24,233 nucleotides of DNA from an uncultured Clostridia bacterium. GTDB lineage: Bacteria > Bacillota_A > Clostridia > Christensenellales > Borkfalkiaceae. This document shows positions 6,725-14,837 of this stretch, one piece after another. Position 1 is the stretch's first letter. Each line of letters begins with the position of its first letter. The notes beneath the pieces are model-generated. The model was not told the origin of the DNA. It did no database searches and was given only the letters and a program-made list of their open reading frames with translations. Where the stretch lies: positions 1 to 24,233 of the forward strand of contig CAKQXZ010000029.1 of assembly GCA_934292955.1 (NCBI GenBank). Reading direction: 5' to 3'. The position numbers and the translations under genes were made by a program.

Positions 6725-9379
6725 ATGAAAAAATTAGTTCTTATAGACGGAAATAGTATATTGTATCGGGCATTTTACGCTACGCCTTATTTTGCTACAA
6801 GCGCGGGCGTTCAGACAAATGCAGTTTATGGTTTCGTCAATATGATTCTTAAAACTGTTAACGAGTTGAACCCCGATTGTATGCTCGTTGCATTCGACAG
6901 AAAAGAACCGACTTACCGTCATATAGAATATCAGGCGTATAAAGGCACAAGAAAGCCCATGCCCGAAGAGCTTGTATCGCAGGTGCCGCTCGTTAAAAAG
7001 GCTCTTGCCGCTATGAGTATAAAAACATATGAAAGGGCAGGACTTGAAGCGGATGACATTATAGGCTGCGCAGCAAAGCAATTTTCCTTTCAGACGGTTA
7101 TAATTACAGGTGATCGCGATAGTTTTCAACTCGTGGACGAAAACACTTGTATATATTTTACAAAGCGCGGAATTACCGACGTAGACGTTATAGATTTAGA
7201 ACATTTCAAAGAAAAAACAGGGCTTGATAAGCCGTCGCAGATTGTCGACTTAAAAGCCTGCATGGGCGATTCTTCGGATAATATTCCGGGCATTCCCGGT
7301 GTCGGTGAGAAAACCGCATTATCTCTCGTTAACGAATACGGCACGCTAGAAAATATTTACGAACACATAGGCGACTTAAAAGGTAAACTTAAAGAAAAGG
7401 TAGAAAACGGAAAAGAGTCAGCTTTTATGTCCAAGCATCTTGCTACGATAGACGTGGTTACAGATCTCGGAATAAAAGAAGAAGAACTTGTTTTTTCTTA
7501 TCCGTTTCCGTATAGCGCAAGGGCGTTTTTTGCCGAACTCGAGTTCAATACGATACTGAAAAAGAAAATTTTTCTTAACGAAGACGGTGTAAAAACGCAA
7601 GAAACCCGGCCTGCCGAAAATGAGAAAAAAGTCGTGCAGAATGATGCGGATAAAGAGAATGGCGAGTCAGTTGAAACCGGGAAAATAATTTCGGAAAAGA
7701 TTGTAAAACATTCGGTAAAATGCGAAATTTTGAAAAATATTACGTTTGACGTAAATATTTTTGAGAATAAAAAAATAGCTCTTGTTCCAGGTAAAGATTA
7801 TTGTTTGTCGGACGGCGAAACCGAGTACATTTTTAAGATAAGCGAAACTCTTTTTGACGAAGGAGTGGCCTTTGAAGTTTTTCTTGATTTTATAAAGCCG
7901 TTACTTACGGATGAATTGAAAACTCAACTTGTGGTGTACGATAAAAAGTCCTTGCGGCATGAACTTAATAAATACGGTTACGATCTTACGGCTGACGCGG
8001 AAGACGTAATGCTTGAAAAATATGTTGTCGATTACACGCAGAAAGAAGTTGATGTTATTGGCGCTCTTGAAAGATGCGGATTAGACCTTAACACGCCCGC
8101 GTCATCGCTTATGTTTTTGCACGAAAAATATTGCGCGGATATGGAAGCGCAGGGTACCGAAAAATTATACCGTGATATAGAATTACCACTTTGCGACGTT
8201 TTATTCGAAGCCGAGCAGGCGGGTTTCAAAATTGACGCTGAAGCGCTTGACGCCGCGTCGGAAACTTATCGCAGAAGAATAGCTGTTATAGCCGATGAAA
8301 TCAAACAACTTGCGGGAACCGATTTCAATATCAATTCAACTAAGCAATTAAGCGATATTCTTTTTGTGAAGATGGGGCTTAAACACGGGAAAAAGACAAA
8401 AACAGGGTATTCGACGAACGCGGAAGTTTTAGAAGAAATGTCTGACGAGCATCCGATAATTCCGCTTATTCTTAAATATCGTCAGTTATCGAAACTTGCT
8501 TCGACTTATATCGACGGTTTCAGACCGCTTATCGACCGTAATACCGGGCTTATACACACGGTGTTTAATCAGACGGTTACAAGTACCGGTCGACTTTCTT
8601 CTAAAGAGCCTAATTTGCAGAATATTCCCGTGCGTGACGAAGAAGGTAGAGAAATCCGTAAATTTTTCGTGCCGAGATATAAGGAAAACGTGCTGGTGGA
8701 CGCCGATTATTCGCAGATAGAACTAAGGTTGCTTGCAAATTATTCTGGTTGCGAGCCGTTGATAGAAGCGTTTAAGGCGGGTGAAGACGTGCACGCGCTT
8801 ACGGCGTCGCAAGTGTTCGGGGTAGATATAAATGACGTTACGCCCGAACAGAGAAGGAGCGCAAAAGCGGTAAATTTCGGCATTATATACGGTATAAGCG
8901 AGTACGGTTTGTCTAAAAATATAAAAGTACCGCCTAAAACCGCAGCCGAATATATTGCTAAATATTTTCAGACGTACACAAGCGTAAAAGAATATATGAA
9001 TGCCAACGTTGCGTTTGCTCATGAGCATGGCTATGTAAAAACGGCGTTCGGAAGAAGACGTATAATTCCCGAAATATCGTCTTCGAATTATAATCTGCGT
9101 TCTTTCGGTGAAAGGGCTGCAATGAATATGCCTTTGCAAGGAACAGCCGCAGACATAATAAAAATAGCGATGATAAATGTAAGCAGACGGCTTAAAAAAG
9201 AATTGCCTGAAGCCTTGCTTATTCTGCAGGTGCATGACGAGCTTATCGTCGATGTGCCGCAAGATAAAAAAGAACAAGCGGAAAAAATTCTGCGCGAAGA
9301 AATGGAAAACGCTGTTTCTCTTTCCGTGCCGCTTACGGTAAACGTCGCTTCGGGTAAAAATTGGTATGATGCTAAGTAA
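6725..9379 (+). CDS. polA: DNA polymerase I
   Basis: The 884-residue product has an N-terminal 5' nuclease domain (about 1-290, starting LVLIDGNSILYRAFYA, with DRDSFQLV and GDSSDNIPG), a middle 3'-5' exonuclease-like domain (about 300-470) and the C-terminal polymerase (about 480-884) with motif A DADYSQIELRLL, motif B RRSAKAVNFGIIYG and motif C LQVHDELIVDVP. The middle domain lacks the acidic D-x-E motif where proofreading enzymes have it, so it should not proofread, like the Bacillus and Thermus enzymes. It fills gaps and removes Okazaki primers in the cytoplasm. I chose ATG 6725; an ATG at 6692 would add eleven residues not found in the family. No clear ribosome binding site precedes it. 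coaE follows at 30 bases. Confidence 0.96.
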   Translation: MKKLVLIDGNSILYRAFYATPYFATSAGVQTNAVYGFVNMILKTVNELNPDCMLVAFDRKEPTYRHIEYQAYKGTRKPMPEELVSQVPLVKKALAAMSIKTYERAGLEADDIIGCAAKQFSFQTVIITGDRDSFQLVDENTCIYFTKRGITDVDVIDLEHFKEKTGLDKPSQIVDLKACMGDSSDNIPGIPGVGEKTALSLVNEYGTLENIYEHIGDLKGKLKEKVENGKESAFMSKHLATIDVVTDLGIKEEELVFSYPFPYSARAFFAELEFNTILKKKIFLNEDGVKTQETRPAENEKKVVQNDADKENGESVETGKIISEKIVKHSVKCEILKNITFDVNIFENKKIALVPGKDYCLSDGETEYIFKISETLFDEGVAFEVFLDFIKPLLTDELKTQLVVYDKKSLRHELNKYGYDLTADAEDVMLEKYVVDYTQKEVDVIGALERCGLDLNTPASSLMFLHEKYCADMEAQGTEKLYRDIELPLCDVLFEAEQAGFKIDAEALDAASETYRRRIAVIADEIKQLAGTDFNINSTKQLSDILFVKMGLKHGKKTKTGYSTNAEVLEEMSDEHPIIPLILKYRQLSKLASTYIDGFRPLIDRNTGLIHTVFNQTVTSTGRLSSKEPNLQNIPVRDEEGREIRKFFVPRYKENVLVDADYSQIELRLLANYSGCEPLIEAFKAGEDVHALTASQVFGVDINDVTPEQRRSAKAVNFGIIYGISEYGLSKNIKVPPKTAAEYIAKYFQTYTSVKEYMNANVAFAHEHGYVKTAFGRRRIIPEISSSNYNLRSFGERAAMNMPLQGTAADIIKIAMINVSRRLKKELPEALLILQVHDELIVDVPQDKKEQAEKILREEMENAVSLSVPLTVNVASGKNWYDAK

Positions 9380-9409
9380 TTTTATTCGATAAGGAGAGCG
9401 TTCTGTATT

Positions 9410-9985
9410 ATGAAAATTGCCGTAACAGGCGGGATAGGCAGCGGAAAAAGTACGGTAATCGATATTATTTCGCGTGAAGGATATAAGACGGTAAGTCTTG
9501 ACAAAGTGTATTCGGAACTGCTTAATAACCCCGATTTTGTAAAGGAAGTATGTAAAATTACGGATACTTTGCCTATTGAAAAAGACGGGAAGATTGCGCT
9601 TGACAGAGCAGCGGTTGCGGATAAGGTTTTTTTCGATAAAAAAATACTTGCCAACCTTAACGATTTTACGCATGACAGAATAATTAAAGCGGCATTTGAA
9701 GAAGGCGGCGACGATGCCTTTTACGAAGTTCCGTTGTTATTTGAAGGCAGCTACGAAAAATTATTTGACAAAGTGATTGTACTGATGCGCGATAAAAACA
9801 AACGGCTTGAAAGTGCCGCGCTTCGCGACGGCGTTTCCATAGAAAAAGAGAAAAAACGTGCGGAAAATCAGTACGATTACGAAAACAACGACCTTTCTTT
9901 ACATATCGTTATAGTAAACGACGGCGATTTGCAGTCGCTCGAAGAAAAAGTGAGAAAGATATTAAGTGAGATTAAACAAGGATAG
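9410..9985 (+). CDS. coaE: Dephospho-CoA kinase
   Basis: The 191-residue product opens with MKIAVTGGIGSGKST, the P-loop of the CoaE family, followed by a CoaE-type lid and the FYEVPLLFEG motif (about 104-113) and the R-x2-A-R-like RLESAALRDGVS region. It phosphorylates dephospho-CoA with ATP, the last step of coenzyme A synthesis. The usual DADK segment after strand 2 reads SLDKVYSELL, a mild variant. AAGGAG lies 13-14 bases before the ATG, slightly far. It is placed after polA, as in many Firmicutes, and overlaps the next gene by 20 bases. Confidence 0.95.
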   Translation: MKIAVTGGIGSGKSTVIDIISREGYKTVSLDKVYSELLNNPDFVKEVCKITDTLPIEKDGKIALDRAAVADKVFFDKKILANLNDFTHDRIIKAAFEEGGDDAFYEVPLLFEGSYEKLFDKVIVLMRDKNKRLESAALRDGVSIEKEKKRAENQYDYENNDLSLHIVIVNDGDLQSLEEKVRKILSEIKQG

Positions 9986-10604
9986 GCTGTTATTTATTGT
10001 GCCGTTTGCGATTGTTATTGCGGCAATAGTTTTGTGTTTGCTGTTTGCGGTTATTAAAGTCGGCTCTTTTTACAGATATGCGAATATCATAAAAAAATCG
10101 GCATATAAATACGGGCTTGAGCCCGAAACGGTTGCCGCCGTGATAAAAGCCGAAAGCAATTTCGATAAAAACGCAGTATCGCAAAAAGGTGCGACGGGGC
10201 TTATGCAACTGCTTCCCGAAACAGCCGAGTATATTGCCGAAAAAAACGGGTACACCGAAAAGGTAAATCTGAAATCTGCGGAATGCAACATAGAACTCGG
10301 ATGCGCGTACCTTGCGTATCTTTTTGAAAAGTTCACGACGGAAAGAGAAGTTCTTTGCGCGTATAATGCGGGCGAAGGACGGGTAACGGCGTGGCTTTCG
10401 GATAAAGCGTATTCGTCTGACGGCAGGACGCTTGAATATATTCCGTTTTCGGAAACGCGCGAATATGTCGTCCGCATTGAAAAATACAAACGTGAGTATT
10501 CGGCTGAATTTTCGCGACATAATAAATCGTGCTCGGAACAAAAAGGACAAGCCATAAACTACGGCGGTGATGACAATGAGCAAAAAGAACGACAATTTAT
10601 ATAA
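9966..10604 (+). CDS. Membrane-anchored lytic transglycosylase, Slt family
   Basis: The 212-residue product starts at GTG 9966, inside the end of coaE. Residues 8-32 form one membrane anchor with a positively charged N-terminus, then an Slt domain (about 38-180) carries the catalytic Glu63 in IKAESNFD, followed by GATGLMQLLPETA, the structural E/AYNAGEGRV and REYVVRI. Such enzymes cut the glycan strand of peptidoglycan to a 1,6-anhydro end, outside the membrane. The polA-coaE-slt order is common in Clostridia. Length fits the family's short form. The last residues (after about 185) are charged and unstructured and overlap the start of the CPBP gene. Other starts inside would lose the anchor. 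Confidence 0.92.
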   Translation: MRLNKDRLLFIVPFAIVIAAIVLCLLFAVIKVGSFYRYANIIKKSAYKYGLEPETVAAVIKAESNFDKNAVSQKGATGLMQLLPETAEYIAEKNGYTEKVNLKSAECNIELGCAYLAYLFEKFTTEREVLCAYNAGEGRVTAWLSDKAYSSDGRTLEYIPFSETREYVVRIEKYKREYSAEFSRHNKSCSEQKGQAINYGGDDNEQKERQFI

Positions 10605-11436
10605 ATATTCGGTCGAAAAGCCATGGGGATTTGCCGTCGTTGCGATTCTGTATGTAGTTGGCGCTGCGAGCTTTCCGACGTCCGTTTTTTCGTTTATTCC
10701 GATGGGTGCGAAAAACGTTGAACTTTTCGGTGTGGCGTTATCTCGTTCGTTATGCTCGATTCTCACGGTATGGCTTATGTTTGAAATAAAAACGGATAAA
10801 CTGATAACGCGTGGGATAAGCATTAAAAACTTTGCCCTTGCTCTTCCGTTTTTTGTCGTTGCACTCAATAACATCCCGTTTTTTCCGTTATTGCTCGGTG
10901 ATGCGGCTGTATCCGACGGAAATGCTTCTACCGTTGTGTTATATCTTCTGGCATGTCTTGGCGGGGTTGTATTGGAAGAAACGGCTTTTCGCGGGCTTGC
11001 GTTCCCCGTTTTTCTGCGGAAATATGATTATAAAAAATATGGCGTGTTTCTCGCCGTGCTGATATCTTCCATACTTTTCGGCGCGACTCATTTTGTTAAT
11101 ATTCTGGGCGGTGCGTCCGTCGGCGCGGTGATTATGCAGGCGGGATATTCGTTTTTGGTCGGCGGAATGTGCGCAATGAGCGAATATTTTTGCGGAAATA
11201 TTTTTATACCGATATCATTGCATTTTATATTCAATATCGGTGGGCTTGCGCTCAGATATGAAATGATTTCGGGCAAGATATGGACGCCGCTTACGGTTTC
11301 GCTTACGGCTATTATAGCGGTTGCCGCTACCGTTTATACGGTGATTATATTATTTGCGGGTAAAAGACGTGAAACGATATTTGAAAGAATAAAGTACATA
11401 TCCGAAAACGGCGATCCGAAAAAAGCGGATTTATAA
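10576..11436 (+). CDS. CPBP family intramembrane metalloprotease
   Basis: The 286-residue product has about seven hydrophobic segments and the three CPBP (Abi/CAAX protease) motifs in order: EETAFRG (Glu134-Glu135, Arg138), FGATHFVN (His172) and HFIFN (His216, Asn220), which bind the catalytic zinc inside the membrane. Such proteins cleave or process membrane-bound peptides; some protect against self-made bacteriocins. I chose ATG 10576 (MSKKNDNLYK); GTG 10567 and ATG 10570 are just upstream. It overlaps the transglycosylase gene by 29 bases, so the two are co-translated. Substrate unknown. Confidence 0.88.
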   Translation: MSKKNDNLYKYSVEKPWGFAVVAILYVVGAASFPTSVFSFIPMGAKNVELFGVALSRSLCSILTVWLMFEIKTDKLITRGISIKNFALALPFFVVALNNIPFFPLLLGDAAVSDGNASTVVLYLLACLGGVVLEETAFRGLAFPVFLRKYDYKKYGVFLAVLISSILFGATHFVNILGGASVGAVIMQAGYSFLVGGMCAMSEYFCGNIFIPISLHFIFNIGGLALRYEMISGKIWTPLTVSLTAIIAVAATVYTVIILFAGKRRETIFERIKYISENGDPKKADL

Positions 11437-11511
11437 ATACTTGCAAACAGTGGCTTTTTTGAGCAAGATATATTCTTTTCGCCCATATCGGTGAAGATAT
11501 CGCACGAAAAG

Positions 11512-11541
11512 TTGTTTTTTGCGGGTTATCGGTGTTATAAT
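11512..11541 (+). promoter_or_regulatory. Promoter of the HtrA-like lipoprotein
   Basis: TTGTTT (11512-11517) and TATAAT (11536-11541) are 18 bases apart, and TG at 11533-11534 makes the -10 extended (TGTTATAAT). Start near 11548, giving a leader of about 47 bases. The gap since the CPBP stop (11437-11511) shows no clear terminator. Confidence 0.7.
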
Positions 11542-11594
11542 GTCGATATAAACAGAGTTTACACAAATTGACCAATCTATCGGAGAATAAAGAA

Positions 11595-12779
11595 ATGTTG
11601 AAAAAGTTAATAATGATTATCTGTGCCGCAGCAGTATGTTTTTCGTGCTTAGGCGGTTGTATAAACTACATTCCGGTCAACCCGTCGGACAGCAGCAGCG
11701 GAGACTCCGGTATGACTCCGTCGGACGACCCCGCTCGTACTGTGAACGTTATTGTGGCTGACGGCGAAGAAATCAAAAAATACTATGACGAATCAACTGC
11801 GACTACCATAGCTCGCGCGAGCGAAAGCGTGATTACGGTAATTGCGTCTTATTCGGACGGAAAGGGCGGAACTACAAAAAAGACCGAATCGGGGATAGTG
11901 CTCGGTTCGGCCGAAGGCTCGTCTTACGTCGTTGTAGCGCACCACCTTATAGAAGGCGCTACCACGGTAGGTATTTATGTTAACGGCGATGAAACCGCTA
12001 TTGCAAGCACATATCTCGGAACCGATCCGCAAACCGATTTATGCGTTCTTAACGTAAAAAAGGAACTTAAGCCGGCGGTGGTTGCTAAAACGCTTTACGA
12101 TTCCGACGGGAATGAATATTCTTCGGTCGGTCAAAGTGTGTTTACTGTGTCGGATACGCTCGGCAAAAAGGCGAATATCGTTACAAAAGGAATTATTTGC
12201 GGACAGAATTATAAATATTCCGTCGGTGAAGGCAAGTACGAACGTTATTTGCTTACCGACGCTTTCGTAGGTTCTTCTTCGACGGGCGGCGGCTTGTTTT
12301 CTGAAGACGGCGGTTTGCTTATGGGGGTTATAAACGCAAGTATAGAATCGGGCGGCGAATGGAAAGGCTATGTTCTTCCGATCGATACGGTTCTTAAGGT
12401 TTTTAACGAGATAGTATCTAATCCCGAACATTGCGTTACGGGCAGATATAAACTCGGATTCGCGGTTGAAGACGTAAGAACGTCTTGGGGCCCGACGGAA
12501 AGCGTTAAGTTTACCGAAGTAAGCCGTGACGGAAGTTTTTACGCCGGCGGTAATGGGTTAAAAACAGGTGACCTTATTAAAGCGTTCAGGCTCGAAGACG
12601 ACGAAAACTGGACTGAAGTCGGAACTGCGGAAGAAATGTACGACTGGTTCTACGTCAGACTTGCGGATCGTCTTAAAGTAGGCGTTACAGTTTATTTCAG
12701 AATAGAACGTAACGAAACAAGAGACGATATCCAGATAAAAATTCAACAATATAAATACTCGTCGGTGGACAGATACTGA
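11595..12779 (+). CDS. HtrA-like trypsin-fold lipoprotein with Thr in place of the catalytic Ser
   Basis: Start ATG 11595 has GGAG nine bases upstream; the product is 394 residues. MLKKLIMIICAAAV is followed by a lipobox ending LGGC, so it is a lipoprotein on the outer face of the membrane. A Ser/Asp/Gly-rich linker precedes a trypsin-like domain with GSSYVVVAHHLIEG (His117 in the NHVI position), DPQTDLCVLNV (Asp148) and TDAFVGSSSTGGGLF, which aligns without gaps to the HtrA DAAINPGNSGGPL but has Thr230 where the nucleophile is Ser. A PDZ-like domain (about 270-390) follows. In HtrA this fold cleaves misfolded envelope proteins; with Thr it may be weakly active, or a binding scaffold. A 13-base hairpin at 12803-12834 follows, without a T tail. 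Confidence 0.82.
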   Translation: MLKKLIMIICAAAVCFSCLGGCINYIPVNPSDSSSGDSGMTPSDDPARTVNVIVADGEEIKKYYDESTATTIARASESVITVIASYSDGKGGTTKKTESGIVLGSAEGSSYVVVAHHLIEGATTVGIYVNGDETAIASTYLGTDPQTDLCVLNVKKELKPAVVAKTLYDSDGNEYSSVGQSVFTVSDTLGKKANIVTKGIICGQNYKYSVGEGKYERYLLTDAFVGSSSTGGGLFSEDGGLLMGVINASIESGGEWKGYVLPIDTVLKVFNEIVSNPEHCVTGRYKLGFAVEDVRTSWGPTESVKFTEVSRDGSFYAGGNGLKTGDLIKAFRLEDDENWTEVGTAEEMYDWFYVRLADRLKVGVTVYFRIERNETRDDIQIKIQQYKYSSVDRY

Positions 12780-12891
12780 TCGACGAATAACTTAAACATG
12801 GTGCCGATAAAAAGGCATCTGCCGTTTTTTCGGCTGATATCTACGCGTTGCGTTTTGTCTGCCGCAATACGGTGACGATTGACTATTGATT

Positions 12892-14169
12892 ATGGCAAAA
12901 AAGAATTGGTACCCACTTGACAATGCGGCTAAAATATATCCGCCTAATACTTCGTTTGAAAGCCCGTTTGTATTTTCGTTTTCGGCGCGGATAGACCGCG
13001 ATGTCGATCCCGAATTGCTCAATCGTTCGCTTAACGCGCAGCTGATGAAAATGCCGACTTTCAAAACAACGCTTAAACGCGGTTTTTTCTGGTATTATCT
13101 CGAAAGTAATCCGCGCCCCGCGGTTTGTGTTCCGCAGCCTGCAAACTATCTGCGTAAAATAGATCAGGAAAAAAATAACGGTTATATGTTCGAAGTGTTT
13201 TACAGAAAGAACATAATCACCGTGAATTTTCATCATTGTTTAACCGACGGAACGGGCGGTATAAACTTTTTTCTCGAACTGCTGTTCAATTATTTCGCGC
13301 TTCGCGGCGACGAAGTGGAAACCGAAGGCGTAATTCGTCCGTCGGCTGCTCCGCACGTTATAGACGAAGCTGAAGACACTTACAGGGTGTTCGATAAAAA
13401 GAAAGCAAAAATTTCTCTTTTTGAAAAAGACGCGTTCAGATTTAAGGGCAGACCTTTCGATTACGACGGAAGCGGAATAATTACCGGAGTTTGTCCTGTA
13501 GACCAACTTAAAGCCGTAGCAAAAAAACACAATGCAACCATTACGGAATATCTTGCGGCGTTATACATGCTTTCCGTTTATGAAGCCGCGCTTAAAGATA
13601 AGCCTGTAAAAAACAAGGACGTGAAAATACTTGTGCCTATCAATCTTCGCACGCGTTTTTCGTCTAAAACCATGCGTAATTTCACGCTCTATCTCAGATG
13701 TAAACACGACTTTCATACAGATATGGGGCTTGAAGAGTGCATAGAGCTGTGTAAAACGCAGATGGAAAAAGGGTTGCAGACCGAAGAAATAGAAAAAATG
13801 ATTCATTATAATGTCAAACTCGAAAAGAACGTACTGATGAAAATTGTGCCGCTCTTTATAAAAGACATTGCGATGAAGTTGAGCTTTATGCGTGTGGGTG
13901 AAAATCTGCAGTCGGGTAACGTGAGTAATCTCGGACTAGTAAAAACCCCCGAATGTTTTAACGGTCGCGTAAAAGATTTGACATTTCTTATAGGACCTAC
14001 GAAAACCGCTAAACAGAATTTCGGCGTTATCGGGTATAACGGAAACGTTTATATCACTTCGGCCCGAAGTTACGTCGAAACGGATATAGAACGAATATTT
14101 TTCAGGAAAATCGTCGAAGGCGGAGTTGAGGTTACCGTATCGAGCAACTACTGGGAGGCGGACCTATGA
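12892..14169 (+). CDS. Condensation/alcohol-acetyltransferase-like acyltransferase
   Basis: The 425-residue product has the HHxxxDG motif (His114-His115, Asp119-Gly120 in FHHCLTDGTGG) of the chloramphenicol acetyltransferase/condensation superfamily, in which the second His acts as base. The remainder (NATITEYLAALYM, VPINLRTRF, GNVSNLGLV) fits the two-lobed fold of this superfamily. It has no carrier-protein or adenylation domain, so it is not a peptide synthetase module; relatives are annotated as alcohol acetyltransferase-like. The acyl donor and acceptor are unknown. I chose ATG 12892 (MAKKNWYPLDN); no good ribosome binding site precedes it. ATGA overlap links it to a membrane protein, hinting at a lipid or membrane-linked substrate. 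Confidence 0.78.
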   Translation: MAKKNWYPLDNAAKIYPPNTSFESPFVFSFSARIDRDVDPELLNRSLNAQLMKMPTFKTTLKRGFFWYYLESNPRPAVCVPQPANYLRKIDQEKNNGYMFEVFYRKNIITVNFHHCLTDGTGGINFFLELLFNYFALRGDEVETEGVIRPSAAPHVIDEAEDTYRVFDKKKAKISLFEKDAFRFKGRPFDYDGSGIITGVCPVDQLKAVAKKHNATITEYLAALYMLSVYEAALKDKPVKNKDVKILVPINLRTRFSSKTMRNFTLYLRCKHDFHTDMGLEECIELCKTQMEKGLQTEEIEKMIHYNVKLEKNVLMKIVPLFIKDIAMKLSFMRVGENLQSGNVSNLGLVKTPECFNGRVKDLTFLIGPTKTAKQNFGVIGYNGNVYITSARSYVETDIERIFFRKIVEGGVEVTVSSNYWEADL

Positions 14170-14837
14170 AATACTGTAAGCATTGTAAAGTAAACGTAGA
14201 TACAGACCGGGATTACTGTCCGTTATGTTTCAGAGAAATATCGGGCGAAGACTCGACGGAAACGCCGATGTTTGCCGAACGGAAGAAAAACGAACATGGC
14301 AATAAGCGCAGCGATTTTATTCTTAAACTTTTTATTTTTATAACCCTCTGTATCGTTTCGGTCTGCCTTATAATCAATTTTCTTGCAGACCCGGAAGTGT
14401 TATGGTCACTGATTGTTATAAGCGGGCTGACTTATGTGTGGGTGCTTGTCGTGCATACCGTTATGTCCAAGCGTGGCGCGTTTGAGAAAGTTTTGTTTCA
14501 GCTGCTTGCGATTATTTTTATTCTCGTTACGTCGAACAGCGTTTCGCCTAAACATTTCTGGCTGCCCGAATTTGTCTATCCGTCGATTTCCATATGCGCG
14601 GTAAGCGCGCTTGCGATGATTGTACTTGTGCGTAAAGATAAATCATGGATACTTGCATTTCTTGGTATAACCGTTATGCTTGCGATTGCGTCGGGCGTAA
14701 TACTGCTTAAAAAAATGGATACGTTTATACTGCTGAATCTGATAAACGTAATTTATTCGTCGCTTGTCGTTCTTGCATATTTCATTTTCGGAATGGAACA
14801 GATCAAGCAACAATTTTCTAAAATATTCCACTTATAA
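14166..14837 (+). CDS. Zinc-ribbon membrane protein, DUF6320-like
   Basis: The 223-residue product begins with a small zinc ribbon, MKYCKHCKVNVDTDRDYCPLC (two C-x2-C pairs, residues 4-21), then a charged linker and about six to seven membrane segments between about residues 48 and 215. It overlaps the acyltransferase (ATGA) and is followed with an overlap by the rRNA methyltransferase (TAATG). The arrangement with an HHxxxDG acyltransferase resembles a pairing I recall from other Clostridia for DUF6320-type proteins; that name is from memory. No function is known to me; by context it may present the acyltransferase's substrate at the membrane. Confidence 0.65.
   Translation: MKYCKHCKVNVDTDRDYCPLCFREISGEDSTETPMFAERKKNEHGNKRSDFILKLFIFITLCIVSVCLIINFLADPEVLWSLIVISGLTYVWVLVVHTVMSKRGAFEKVLFQLLAIIFILVTSNSVSPKHFWLPEFVYPSISICAVSALAMIVLVRKDKSWILAFLGITVMLAIASGVILLKKMDTFILLNLINVIYSSLVVLAYFIFGMEQIKQQFSKIFHL

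Noticed and set aside
8723..10874. Long minus-strand open frames opposite polA, coaE, slt and the CPBP gene
   Set aside because: They are antisense to genes with clear family motifs; the open frames come from the codon bias of the real genes, and their translations are Arg/Phe/Tyr-rich without motifs.
12803..12834. Hairpin GCCGATAAAAAGG/CCGTTTTTTCGGC as a terminator of the HtrA-like gene
   Set aside because: Two mismatches, and the T run is inside the stem rather than after it, so it was not listed as a terminator.
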